DNA of 64,000 nt from Aedes albopictus (Eukaryota > Arthropoda > Insecta > Diptera > Culicidae), in assembly GCF_035046485.1 (NCBI RefSeq), contig NC_085138.1, forward strand, positions 7,005,409 through 7,069,408, written 5' to 3'. The notes under the pieces are model-generated. The model made no database searches. It was not told the DNA's origin and saw nothing but the letters and a program-made list of their open reading frames with translations. Both the position numbers and the translations under genes were made by a program. Shown here in pieces: positions 55,801 through 64,000 of the stretch. Numbering within the stretch: position 1 is the stretch's first letter; each line of letters begins with the position of its first letter.

Positions 55801-58800
55801 ATGAGCGAAAGCGAGCACCAGCATCGAGTGCAACAACAAGTGCAGCCAGTCAGGATGATGGCATACGGAGTGCATCCACCGAACTTTTTGGATTTGACCA
55901 GCAAGACACTGCCAGAGGATTTCGCGGACTTCAGGCAGGCGTGGGAAATTTACGTGATCGCTGCGGAAATTGAGAGCAAGCCAGATGCGACAAAAGTTGC
56001 TCTGCTCAAAAATTTCCTGGGAACCGAGTCGGTGAAAGTGCTAAATACATTATTGGCTCCTGCGGCACAGCTTACACCAGCAGCAATCTTGAATGCGCTG
56101 GCAGGGTATTGTGTGCCTCAAACGAATGAAACCTACGAACGGTACCTCTTCAATACGGCAACGCAGGCGGAGAGTGAGGACGTAAACAAGTTCGTCACTC
56201 GGCTCCGGAAGCTGGCCGAGACCTGCAACTACGGTCAACTCAAGGACACCCTGATTCGAGATCAGATTGTGGTTGGCATTCGTTCGGATGAGACGAGGAA
56301 AGCGCTGTTGAAGACGGCCAATTTGACACTGGCGGCAGCAATCGATACCTGTCGTGCTCAGAAACTGGTGGAAGACAGGATGGCCGCCATGAGCATAAAG
56401 GAAGAGCTCCGAGATCCGGAATCGTCGACGGAAGTGATTGCTAAAGTGAACACGAATGCGAGGAAGAAATATGAATCGTTCAGTGAAGTGTGCAAATATT
56501 GTGGCCGCAAAGACCACAGAATCGGCGATCGTGAAAGCTGTCCGGCGAACGGTGTTACGTGCCGAAAGTGTGGTAAACAAAACCACTACGCGAGAGTGTG
56601 TAAAGCGAAGAACGATGACCTTCAGTGTGCGGGAGGATCGCGTGATGCGTCGACGGGAAAACCGAAAAGTGCTAAGAAGGTGAAGCTTGTTGAAGATAAC
56701 GGCGACGACGAAAGTGATGATGCCGATTACATCACCAGCATCGAGGAAGTAAACGTCGTTGAGAAGAAGATTACGGTTTTTGTTGGTTTCGCGGCGCACA
56801 AAGATGAAGTGATGAAGAAGATTTGTTGCCAGGTGGATACAGGGGCATCCTGTAATGTAATTGCTCGCGATAGTCTGGAAAAGTTGATGGGGAAAGTGAA
56901 GCTTGAGCCCAGTACGACGAAGCTTCGTGGGTTCGGCGGCAACATAGTGTCGGCTGCGGGAAAGGTGGTGCTGCGACACGAAAGTGGCGGAAAACGGTAC
57001 AGAGTAGCGTTTCAAGTAATTGATTTGGCATCGGGGGTACTGAAGCTGCCACTGCTTGGATTCAAAACCTGCTTGGCGTTGGGCATAGTGAATGTTCAAG
57101 AAGTGAAGGTATGCGAAGAGAAGAAAGAGAAGAGCGAAGAAGAGAAAGGCAACACAGTGAAGAATCTGGAAGCAGAAAGAATCGTGAAGAAGTATGATGC
57201 AGTGTATAATGGTGACGGAAAACTGGCAGGGCCGGTTAGCATTGAACTGGATCAGTGCGTATCAAAGCAGCAAGTTCCGCGTCGTGTGCCAGTGGCGGTG
57301 AGGGATGGTTTGAAGTGTGAGTTGGACGACTTGGAACAAAGAGGCATTATTGAGAAGATCGAAGAACCAACCGACTGGGCAAGCAATATTGTGATTGTGA
57401 AGAGAAACGACAAACTGCGAATCTGCTTGGACCCAGTGTATTTAAACAGTGCTATCAAGCGACCAAGATTCCAAATGGTAACAATCGAAGAAATCTTGCC
57501 AGAACTCCATGACGCGAAAGTGTTCTCGACCCTTGATATTCGGAATGGATTCTGGCACGTCGAGCTCACTGAAGAAAGCAGTAAAGTGACGGCGTTTTGG
57601 ACGCCTTTCGGGCGTTATGTATGGAAACGGTTGCCATTCGGTCTATCTTGCTCGCCGGAGATATTCCAGGCCAAACTGCAGCAGGCACTGCACGGTCTCA
57701 AGGGTATAGAGGTGCTGGTGGATGACATTTTGTGTGTGGGGCGTGGAGCTTCGATCGAGGAGGCGATTGCAGACCACAACAAAAACTTGGAAGCCTTACT
57801 ACAGCGTTGCCAGGACAGAGGGATCAAGCTGAACCGATCGAAAAGCAAGCTAAACCAGACGGCAGTTTGCTTTTTCGGTCACGTGTTGACCAAAGACGGT
57901 CTCAAACCGGATCCGAGAAAAACCACAGCAATTCGTGACATGCCGGAGCCGAGAGATGCGACAGAACTACAACGATTCCTCGGATTAGCAACATACATGG
58001 CGAAGTTTATCCCAAAGCTGTCGGAGCTGAGCAGACCGCTCAGGGAAGCATTGACTGCTGAGGTGTGGCATTGGGGTAAGCAACAAGTCGCAGCTTTCGA
58101 AGCGTTGAAGAAGCAGATAGCGGAGATAACGGTGCTGAAGTACTATAACCCGAAGTTACCAGCAACGATACAGTGTGACGCCAGCAGCTTCGCACTTGGA
58201 GCCGTGCTACTGCAAGAGGGACAGCCCGTGATGTTTGCGTCGAGGACTTTGACAGCGACAGAGCGGAAATACGCTCAAATAGAGAAAGAGACGCTAGCGA
58301 TACTCTTCTCATGTAAGCGATTCGACCAGTACATCTTTGGGCAGAAACAAGTGGTAGTGCAGTCCGACCACCAGCCACTGCAAAGCATTTTCAGGAAGCC
58401 GTTGTCGGAAGTGCCTAAGCGTATCCAGAGGATGCTGTTGAGCCTCCAGCGCTATGATCTACAGGTCCAGTATGTCAGGGGTAAAGATTTGGTGTTGGCG
58501 GATACCCTGTCACGAAACATCGACTGCAGCAAGGCTAGATGTTCGGATGATTCGGACCCACTGTGGAAAACTATCGAAGAGGTTAACGCGTTAGAGAGCA
58601 TCGACATTCAACGGGATATGCTGGAACGGATCAAACAAGCGACCCAGAAAGACGAAGCGTGCCAGATCCTGAAGCAGTACATCGTCAACGGATGGCCGAA
58701 GAAAAAAGAATCGGTAATTGAATGTGTGAAGCCGTTTTTTGCGTTCCGGTCTGAGTTGGTCGTCCAAGAAGGCGTGATCCTAAGGGGAAGTCGCATAGTA

Positions 58801-59142
58801 GTACCACGTGAAAACCGTGCAGAGGTCCTGAAGCTTCTTCATTATAGCCATCAAGGGGAACAAGCTACTCTTCGCAAGGCCAGGGATATTGTGTATTGGC
58901 CCAACCTGAACGATCATGTGCAGAACGTGGTGAAAAAGTGCGACATCTGTAATCAGTTCAAAGACTGTCAGCGCAGCGAGCCTCTGCAGAGTTCCGAGAT
59001 CCCTGAGTTCCCGTTTCAGATTGTATCAATGGACCTAGGAGAACTGATGCACGAAGGGAAGAAGATGGTGGTGTTGGTTTCAGTCGACCATTTCTCCAAC
59101 TATTTTGATGTGGACTTCCTGAACAGCCTGAAGCTATCGTAG
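55801..59142 (+). CDS. Gypsy gag-pol polyprotein, truncated in integrase
   Basis: From the first ATG (55801) one frame of about 1,113 codons encodes gag, then two zinc knuckles (CKYCGRKDHR at 56491; CRKCGKQNHYARVC at 56560). A retroviral-type protease active site DTGAS follows (56836-56850). The RT has RICLDPVYLN, WTPFGRY and the catalytic VLVDDILCVG (DD at 57721-57726). RNase H starts at QCDASSFALGAVLL and includes EKETLAI and SDHQPL. The integrase HHCC zinc domain is complete (LLHYSHQG to KKCDICNQF, about 58838-58956). The integrase core keeps only its first aspartate region (IVSMDLGEL), then hits a stop at 59140 after FLNSLKLS. Gag and pol share one frame, as in Mag-like and related Ty3/gypsy elements. 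The frame is open further upstream to a GTG at 55786, but ATG is preferred for a eukaryote. Confidence 0.95.
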   Translation: MSESEHQHRVQQQVQPVRMMAYGVHPPNFLDLTSKTLPEDFADFRQAWEIYVIAAEIESKPDATKVALLKNFLGTESVKVLNTLLAPAAQLTPAAILNALAGYCVPQTNETYERYLFNTATQAESEDVNKFVTRLRKLAETCNYGQLKDTLIRDQIVVGIRSDETRKALLKTANLTLAAAIDTCRAQKLVEDRMAAMSIKEELRDPESSTEVIAKVNTNARKKYESFSEVCKYCGRKDHRIGDRESCPANGVTCRKCGKQNHYARVCKAKNDDLQCAGGSRDASTGKPKSAKKVKLVEDNGDDESDDADYITSIEEVNVVEKKITVFVGFAAHKDEVMKKICCQVDTGASCNVIARDSLEKLMGKVKLEPSTTKLRGFGGNIVSAAGKVVLRHESGGKRYRVAFQVIDLASGVLKLPLLGFKTCLALGIVNVQEVKVCEEKKEKSEEEKGNTVKNLEAERIVKKYDAVYNGDGKLAGPVSIELDQCVSKQQVPRRVPVAVRDGLKCELDDLEQRGIIEKIEEPTDWASNIVIVKRNDKLRICLDPVYLNSAIKRPRFQMVTIEEILPELHDAKVFSTLDIRNGFWHVELTEESSKVTAFWTPFGRYVWKRLPFGLSCSPEIFQAKLQQALHGLKGIEVLVDDILCVGRGASIEEAIADHNKNLEALLQRCQDRGIKLNRSKSKLNQTAVCFFGHVLTKDGLKPDPRKTTAIRDMPEPRDATELQRFLGLATYMAKFIPKLSELSRPLREALTAEVWHWGKQQVAAFEALKKQIAEITVLKYYNPKLPATIQCDASSFALGAVLLQEGQPVMFASRTLTATERKYAQIEKETLAILFSCKRFDQYIFGQKQVVVQSDHQPLQSIFRKPLSEVPKRIQRMLLSLQRYDLQVQYVRGKDLVLADTLSRNIDCSKARCSDDSDPLWKTIEEVNALESIDIQRDMLERIKQATQKDEACQILKQYIVNGWPKKKESVIECVKPFFAFRSELVVQEGVILRGSRIVVPRENRAEVLKLLHYSHQGEQATLRKARDIVYWPNLNDHVQNVVKKCDICNQFKDCQRSEPLQSSEIPEFPFQIVSMDLGELMHEGKKMVVLVSVDHFSNYFDVDFLNSLKLS

Positions 59143-59182
59143 GAACCGGAAATATCTACGCGATGCGTACTCATCGATCAAG

Positions 59183-59452
59183 TTGGACGAACCAGTGGCA
59201 CAGGAGTCGCGAGATCGAAACACCACTTCGCCAAATGCTTTTTACAGCATGTCGGAGGACAGCTGGCATCCAACTACAAGCACTCCGATACCTGATGATC
59301 GATCATCTAGCGAGTCGGAGAATTCATCATCCAAGCCTCATTTGCAGCAGCCTACAACACCGGGACTAATCGCAGAGGATCCGACGGGCGAGATACAGCG
59401 ACCGAAGCGAATGACTCGTCGACCAATCAGGTTTGATGATTACGAGGTATGA
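59183..59452 (+). pseudogene. Remnant of gypsy integrase C-terminal tail
   Basis: In a frame different from gag-pol, this encodes an S/T/P-rich tail ending RPKRMTRRPIRFDDYEV and a stop. That is the usual C-terminal signature of gypsy integrases (RRPxRFxDY). The bulk of the integrase core, on the order of 200-plus residues by family comparison, is missing between 59142 and here. The start is not an ATG. I infer an internal deletion with frame change. Confidence 0.75.
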
Positions 59453-59476
59453 GGGGATACTTCAGAGAAGGGGGGA

Positions 59477-59631
59477 TGTTATAATGAGTAGAAAAATAAG
59501 TACTATTTTTGAGTAAATTTTAAATGCCTTTTGACTAAACCCATGCGCTGTGTGTAAGAGAGTTCGGATAATAAAAAGAGATGGATTGTTTTGTTCGGTA
59601 ACGCAACAAGAAAAACACGAGTTTTATTTCA
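59477..59631 (+). repeat. 3' LTR of gypsy element
   Basis: A 155-bp copy of 55442-55596 with one difference (GTTTTATTTCA against GTTATATTTCA). It is preceded by the purine tract. Confidence 0.95.
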
Positions 59632-59636
59632 CAGAC

Positions 59637-60320
59637 ACTTACCAAAATCATAAGTTTTGCTTAGGAATATCATTGGATCAAAGCTATATCTATCGTATGT
59701 TTGCTCTTATTGAAATCAACTACTGAAACTTAAAGAAATCAATATTGGTAATTATGAATATCATGTCGCAAGTAAAATGATATTCGTATTCATATATTGT
59801 GGATGTTTTGATGAAATAATCTCGCTCCAACTCGCATGTCATGTGTCTTTAATTACCGGGTAAGTAACCATTTCTCTTCATCAATCACTTGGAATAAAGT
59901 GACAAGAAGCGTATTCGACTGTACGTTCATTAAAGAATGCAAGTTTGCATGTTTTGTTTTTACCTCAGAATTCAGTCACTTTTATGCTAGGATCAATTCA
60001 GAGGAATCGATCATGTTACTTACGTATAATTCCATTGTTGTTGTTGATTTGGCAGAGTTTATGGGCACTTAAATCAAATCAATTTGATTTTGAGTGTCCG
60101 ATAGCTCCAAAAACTGATCTGTGAGTAATGCTTGTTTGTCTAAGACGAAGCCAGCTGGAATCCATACCCTCACTATAAAGATTTTCATAGATTTCAATTA
60201 TGGCTTTTTCACAACAATGTCGCGTATGTCAATCGTAAGTTGAAGATATGAAACGCATTCGCGACAACTATAACATCAATAAGCGAGTAATGAAACAGAA
60301 AAATCGGTCGTTCATAAGTT
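59637..60320. other. No gene seen between the gypsy element and the TRIM
   Basis: AT-rich and apparently unique. The frame 59836-60072 has no domain. Confidence 0.35.
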
Positions 60321-60325
60321 GCGAC

Positions 60326-60634
60326 TGTTGGAGCTAGTCCACCATGGCCACGCAGGCCATAGCGAGGCTAGCTCCGTCGATGCCTGTTTCTAAATTACTA
60401 TGAAAATAAAACGCTAGACATCTTCCATCAAACTAGACGGCTGCCGACTGATACCTCAATCTGCAACCGCCACACTCTTTATTCCATTCAGGTATATACA
60501 ATTCAACATTTTTCTTCTAAACTTCATACCTCTGCCATCTCTCCAACAATTGTACCTACCAACAATACTGCAGCCATTCACGTACCTGAAGGTTCGACGC
60601 TACCCGAGCGTTCAACGCTACCTAACTTCCAACA
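60326..60634 (-). repeat. LTR of the TRIM element (3' LTR on the minus strand)
   Basis: The 309-bp terminal repeat begins TGTTGGAGCTAGTCCACCAT and ends CCTAACTTCCAACA on the plus strand. At least three differences separate it from 61069-61377. On the minus strand, AAGGAGGAG just inside it serves as a polypurine tract. Confidence 0.95.
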
Positions 60635-61068
60635 CTCCTCCTTAGCGTCGCAACCTTCGAACCACGATCACCTCCTCCTGGATCGAAGCTCCTCCTCACT
60701 CCAACGCTTGGCAAGTGGCCCAACTCCGACGCTTGCACCAGCTCTACACCAGTTCTGAGCTCCGACCAGGTCCATCTCCGAGCTCCACCTTCATGTTGTC
60801 TTCCGGATCACTCCTCCTGTCGCCAACCTCTTCGTCCAGGTGCGACCACCGAGCTGCATCCGATCCAACTCAACAATCCTCGAGCTCCATCCGGTGACCA
60901 GCCAGCAGTCATCCAGTTGACCCGTATCGCCAACATTCCCATGGATCCTGTCCTCCGTTGCAGCCAATCCATCCGCCCAAGGATCCCGTGCTGCGACTCC
61001 GCGACTTATGCGGCCGATCCTTCTCCCGGTCGATACGTGCTGTGGAACACGCTCCTGGGCCCATAACC

Positions 61069-61377
61069 TGTTGGAGCTAGTCCACCATGGCCACGCAGGC
61101 CATAGCGAGGCTAGCTCCGTCGATGCCTGTTTCTAAATTACAATGAAAATAAAACGCTAGACATCTTCCATCAAACTAGACGGCTGCCGACTGATACCTC
61201 AATCTGCAACCGCCACACTCTTTATTCCATTCAGGTATATACAATTCAACATTTTTCTTCTTAACTTCATACCTCTGCCATCTCTCCAACAATTGTACCT
61301 ACCAACAATACTGCAGCCATTCACGTACCTGAAGGTTCGACGCTACCCGAACGTTCAACGCTACCTAACTTCCAACA
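61069..61377 (-). repeat. LTR of the TRIM element (5' LTR on the minus strand)
   Basis: Same 309 bp as 60326-60634. Differences seen are TTACAATGAAA for TTACTATGAAA, CTTCTTAACTTC for CTTCTAAACTTC, and CCCGAACG for CCCGAGCG. Confidence 0.95.
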
Positions 61378-61411
61378 GCGACTTATTAAATTCCTAAGTA
61401 TTTTCGCCTCA

Positions 61412-61692
61412 GAGTAAAAGAACAGCAACGATCAATCTTTGCAGACTTATGCAAAATGGTACAGCCCAAGTGGCCTTGGTACATGAACCTTCTTTTCGTA
61501 TGGGGAATTTCTATCTAGGAATCCTTGTGAACCCGGTTGTTGCTACTTTCAGTAAACATGAAATGACAAACTCTCGTGTCATGCCTCGAGCCTGTGTGCT
61601 TGTCAACAACGTAATAGTTGCTACACTCATCTCTGAACTAACCACCAGAGATGTATGTGCTATAACAATTGATGTATCTGTTGTAGACATGG
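61412..61692 (+). pseudogene. LOA-type LINE ORF2, endonuclease N-terminal part
   Basis: The frame encodes TATINLCRLMQNGTAQVALV, HEPSF and then NSRVMPRACVLVNNVIVATL. These match the start of the apurinic-like endonuclease of R1/LOA elements (LMQNGTAQVALVQEP; RACVLVNN). The reading is lost at 61692, where unrelated sequence rich in GAGTCGATTC words begins. The TRIM lies directly upstream. Confidence 0.75.
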
Positions 61693-61940
61693 GTAACTCA
61701 CTCGCGAGTCGATTCAAAGAACCGAATCGCGAATTCGAGTGAGTGAATCACGATTCTTTTCAAAAGAGTTACGATTCGCCGAAGTTCCTTACGAGTACAA
61801 CAAGTTCCGAAAATAGTTGGATTAAATGCGTACTTTAGTGATGTTTAGACACAGAACATCGCAAGCTTCCCAATCCAACATTTTTCATTCGTATATTGTA
61901 TGGCCGGCTCGCGCTAGTGAATCGACTCTTTAGTGAAAGG
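61693..61940. other. Unidentified insert in the LINE endonuclease
   Basis: GAGTCGATTC, GAATCGCGAATTCGAGTGAG and GTGAATCGACTC words in both orientations suggest a small AT/GC palindromic element. No target duplication could be settled. Confidence 0.35.
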
Positions 61941-62010
61941 AACGAAAATCTGTGTATCCTGTATTTATTGCGTCGATGGCTAAGTCGACGTCCATAACTT
62001 GCGAGCTCAG

Positions 62011-62158
62011 GGGCCCATATAGCCGAGGCGGTAAACGCACGGGTATTCAGCATGGCCATGCTGAGGGTGACGGGTTCGATTCCCGGTCGGTCCAGGATCT
62101 TTTCATAAAGGAAATTTCCTTGACTTCCTTGGGCATAGAGTATCTTCGTGCCTGCCGC
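62011..62158 (+). mobile_element. Feilai-like SINE, 3'-truncated
   Basis: It begins GGGCCCATATAGCCGAGGCG, has the B box GGTTCGATTCCC, and continues to TATCTTCGTGCCTGCCG. It is closely similar to the first half of the copy at 24242-24526. LINE endonuclease sequence (encoding LIVGSDANAYHIIWG) resumes at once after it. Confidence 0.8.
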
Positions 62159-63006
62159 TTATTGTTGGCAGTGATGCTAATGCTTACCATATCATCTGGG
62201 GCAGCTCAGACATTAACCTGAAAGGATCCAGTTTGATGGAGTACTTAAGGAGAAACTTCAGAGAATACAAACATGGCTGCCACAATGACCGACTTGGTCC
62301 CCTACTCACGTTTTCAAGAGCACCAATCTTGAAAATTTGTAAACAAATGCTCTCGATTTGTAAAAGCTGCCTCTTTTTGGAAGTGAGGAAAGCCAGGAAA
62401 AACAAGTGCGGCTTGGCTCGATGCTTTGTTCGTCAGATTTGTGCCTCTAAAGTTTGTATGCAAAATTGCAATGGGATTTCTTGATGTTTCACCTTAAGTA
62501 GTACAGATCTTGCATTACTTATCATAGGCAACCGCCCAACCTTCATGGTATCTGCTAGAGAGGAAGTGTTAGACATAACGCTATGCTCTAGTAGAATTAG
62601 TTACGAGCTGACCAATTGGCATGTGTCAGATGATAAATCTTTATCTGACCATCGCTACATCTTTTTTGAACATTTAAATTTTACTTCGCAAACATTGCGT
62701 TTCAGGAATCCCCGGTCAACAAACTGGGATCTTTTTACTGATATGGTTGCTGCCAAATTTCATGGATACTCACCATCCACTGACACTCCAAGTGATTTAG
62801 ATGATGCCGTTGATACTACAACGACCTTCATCATGGAAGCTTTTGAAGAAGCATGCCCTCTACGGTCTGTGAAGCTCACAAGCGGAACTTGGTGGAACTC
62901 TGATCTGGCGAAACTCAGGAAACAATATAAAGAGTTGGAACAGACGATGATCGGCTGGTTCGGTGGCTTTCTGGTCGGCTCGCAAGGCCTACAGGAAAGC
63001 TCTCCG
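62158..63006 (+). pseudogene. LOA-type LINE ORF2, endonuclease middle and C-terminal part
   Basis: LIVGSDANAYHIIWGSSDIN and KGSSLMEY carry the conserved endonuclease GSDAN..H..WGS motif. After the TTAA-flanked insert (62249-62493) the frame resumes with STDLALLIIGNRPTFMVS, AREEVLDITL and LTNWHVSDDKSLSDHRYIFF, which holds the SDH catalytic motif. It continues with EEACPLRSVKLTSGTWWNSD and shifts frame near 62960. Confidence 0.85.
62249..62493. mobile_element. TTAA-flanked MITE interrupting the LINE
   Basis: TTAA stands at both ends (62245-62248 and 62494-62497). The ends are weakly inverted (GGAGAAACTTCAGAGAAT against GGTGAAACATCAAGAAAT). The endonuclease frame on the two sides joins in phase if the 245 bp and one TTAA are ignored, which fixes the borders. 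piggyBac-like origin is possible, but the termini are atypical. Confidence 0.75.
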
Positions 63007-63244
63007 GTCTGCTGAACGATCCGGCTGGAAAAACCTTTGTACCAATGTTTCCAGTTTGAGTGAAGTCAGTCGGTTAAACAAAATCCTTGCGAAATCTAAG
63101 GATTTCCGAGTGAACGAACTTCGTTTGCCAAATGGCGATCTGGCTTCCTCTGATGAGGAAGTTCTGGAATGCTTATTCAGCACACACTTCCCTGGCTGTG
63201 TGGATATTGCATCTTCGGATGAACCTGATGTCTTTTCTTGTTGA
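62963..63244 (+). pseudogene. LOA-type LINE ORF2, linker between endonuclease and RT
   Basis: WSARKAYRKALRSAERSGWK, then VSSLSEVSRLNKILAKSKDF and LRLPNGDLASSDEEVLECLF, match the linker preceding the RT in R1/LOA-type ORF2. The frame is shifted relative to both neighbours and ends at a stop at 63242. Confidence 0.8.
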
Positions 63245-64000
63245 TTCCCTGGCTTCGACTCGGAGTATTGTAACTATAGAATCGATTGAGTGGGCACTTA
63301 ATAGCTTTGCTCCTTTCAAATCTCCAGGGGCAGATGAAATTTATCCTATTTTGCTTCAGAAGGGATTTGATTATTTCAAACTTGTTTTGAAACGACTGCT
63401 TGTTTGCAGTTTTGCTACAGGGCATATTCCCAAATCTTGGCGGGATATTACTGTGAAGTTTATTCCGAAAGTGGGTCGTGCGTCGTTTGAAGAAGCAAAG
63501 AGTTTCAGACCTATCAGTTTGACCTCTTTTCTTCTGAAATGCTTAAAACGCATTGTGGATCATCACATCCGTGATGTTCATCTGGCCAACGTGCCTCTTC
63601 ATGTGAACCAACATGCCTACCAATCTGGTAAGTCCACTGTGACTCTTTTACACAAGGTTGTTTACGATATCGAGAAAGCATTCGCTCAAAAGCAATCTTG
63701 TTTGGGTGTTTTCTTAGATATCGAGGGTGCCTTTGACAATGTGCCTTTCGATGCTGTATTGGAAGCCGCACGGAGTCATGGTATATCTCCAATGATGTCC
63801 AATTGGATTTATCAAATGCTCAAAACCCGATATCTCTTCTCGGCATTGCGTCTAGCAGGGATTAGGAAATCGGGTGTTTGTGGATGCCCCCAAGGGGGAG
63901 TCTTGTCACCGCTTTTGTGGAATCTCGTAGCAGATACGCTTTTGAGGCAACTCAATAATAGCGGTTTTCCTACTTATGGTTTTGCCGACGACTACTTAGC
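63240..64000 (+). pseudogene. LOA-type LINE ORF2, reverse transcriptase (open at window end)
   Basis: A stop-free frame of over 250 codons starts as VDSLASTRSIVTIESIEWAL and contains FAPFKSPGADEIYP, FIPKVGR, SFRPISLTSFLLKCLKR and QHAYQSGKST. LDIEGAFDNV follows (RT motif A aspartate), then CPQGGVLSPLLWNLVAD (motif B) and FADDYLA (catalytic DD) at the last bases. The order and spacing fit R1/LOA group RTs. The frame is shifted relative to 62963-63244, so the element as seen is not active. Confidence 0.9.

Larger units (their letters stand above)
55442..59631 (+). mobile_element. Ty3/gypsy LTR retrotransposon (Mag-like), integrase-deleted, with target duplication
   Basis: The element is 4,190 bp and is bounded by two 155-bp LTRs. 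A 5-bp target duplication CAGAC flanks it (55437-55441 and 59632-59636). A primer site follows the 5' LTR, and a purine tract (GAGAAGGGGGGA) precedes the 3' LTR. It has a single long gag-pol frame. The two LTRs are almost identical, so insertion is recent. Most of the integrase core is missing, so the copy cannot integrate by itself. Confidence 0.95.
60326..61377 (-). mobile_element. TRIM-like non-autonomous LTR element with copia-type primer site
   Basis: The element is 1,052 bp: two 309-bp direct LTRs around a 434-bp C-rich interior without coding domains. A perfect 5-bp target duplication GCGAC flanks it (60321-60325 and 61378-61382). On the minus strand, GGTTATGGGCCCAGGAGC directly follows the 5' LTR (61069-61377), matching the copia-type initiator-tRNA-Met site and like the site near 43653. 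The purine tract AAGGAGGAG precedes the 3' LTR. AATAAA also occurs on the minus strand of each LTR. All this gives minus orientation. The plus frame 60715-60897 is a translation of the interior. Confidence 0.9.
61412..64000 (+). mobile_element. LOA-type LINE with nested insertions, cut by window end
   Basis: Endonuclease and reverse transcriptase pieces lie in order on the plus strand, interrupted by unrelated sequence at about 61693-61940, a Feilai-like fragment (62011-62158) and a TTAA-flanked MITE (62249-62493). The RT catalytic FADD appears just before the window end, so the 3' part lies outside. The related minus-strand copy (36910-43560) is more decayed. Confidence 0.85.

Noticed and set aside
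55786..57099. 349-codon minus-strand frame at 56050-57099
   Set aside because: It lies antisense to the gypsy gag-pol, which has clear domains on the plus strand; the minus frame has none.
60715..60897. Small S/T/P-rich protein in the TRIM interior
   Set aside because: It is on the strand opposite to the element's inferred transcription and has no domain.

Overview
The window looks like repeat-rich, intron-scale or intergenic chromosomal DNA from an Aedes mosquito. The grounds are three tRNA-headed SINE families (one matching what I know of the Aedes SINE Feilai), LOA-, RTE-, BEL-, copia- and Ty3/gypsy-type retroelements, and many small TIR elements, with no convincing host gene. The species call rests on memory of repeat families, not on a search. 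Nearly every long ORF belongs to a retroelement; most others lie in low-complexity arrays.

Layout. 1-9.6 kb: hairpin MITEs, a SINE, blocks of a degenerate 12-15 bp GGAATTCCTCCAG-type repeat, and an AT-rich TIR element (5.3-6.3 kb). 9.6-12.7 kb: two minus-strand copies of one SINE, the first split by a LINE 3' end, the second split by a Transib-like MITE; a 1.1 kb inverted-repeat element lies between them. 16.6-24.5 kb: more GGAATTCC blocks with a SINE, a mariner-type MITE and a Feilai-like SINE inserted. 27.8-36.6 kb: a broken BEL retrotransposon (minus strand), with a copy of the same 183-bp tandem array plus CA microsatellite on each side, and a nearly perfect 143-bp-arm hairpin at its 3' end. 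36.9-43.5 kb: a minus-strand LOA LINE split by a 4.8 kb foldback element whose two inverted arms are built from about 171-bp tandem units and which itself carries two MITEs. 43.4-44.6 kb: a copia gag relic. 44.6-47 kb: a polarity-switching GGAATTCC array. 48.5-49.2 kb: an RTE 3' end. 49.3-51.5 kb: a second polarity-switching array (GAAACGCCCCTGAGACC-type) with three MITEs. 55.4-59.6 kb: a Ty3/gypsy element with two 155-bp LTRs, 5-bp target duplication CAGAC and one long gag-pol ORF, but most of its integrase deleted. 60.3-61.4 kb: a 1,052-bp LTR element with no coding capacity (TRIM-like), 309-bp LTRs, target duplication GCGAC and a copia-type primer site. 61.4 kb to the end: a plus-strand LOA LINE, frameshifted and carrying nested insertions, running off the window in its reverse transcriptase.

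The elements form a nested record of insertions. Several sites can be dated relative to each other because the inserted element has a clean target duplication inside an older, recognisable element. The most unusual items are the foldback element, the TRIM, the Transib-like MITE and the integrase-deleted gypsy element with nearly identical LTRs.
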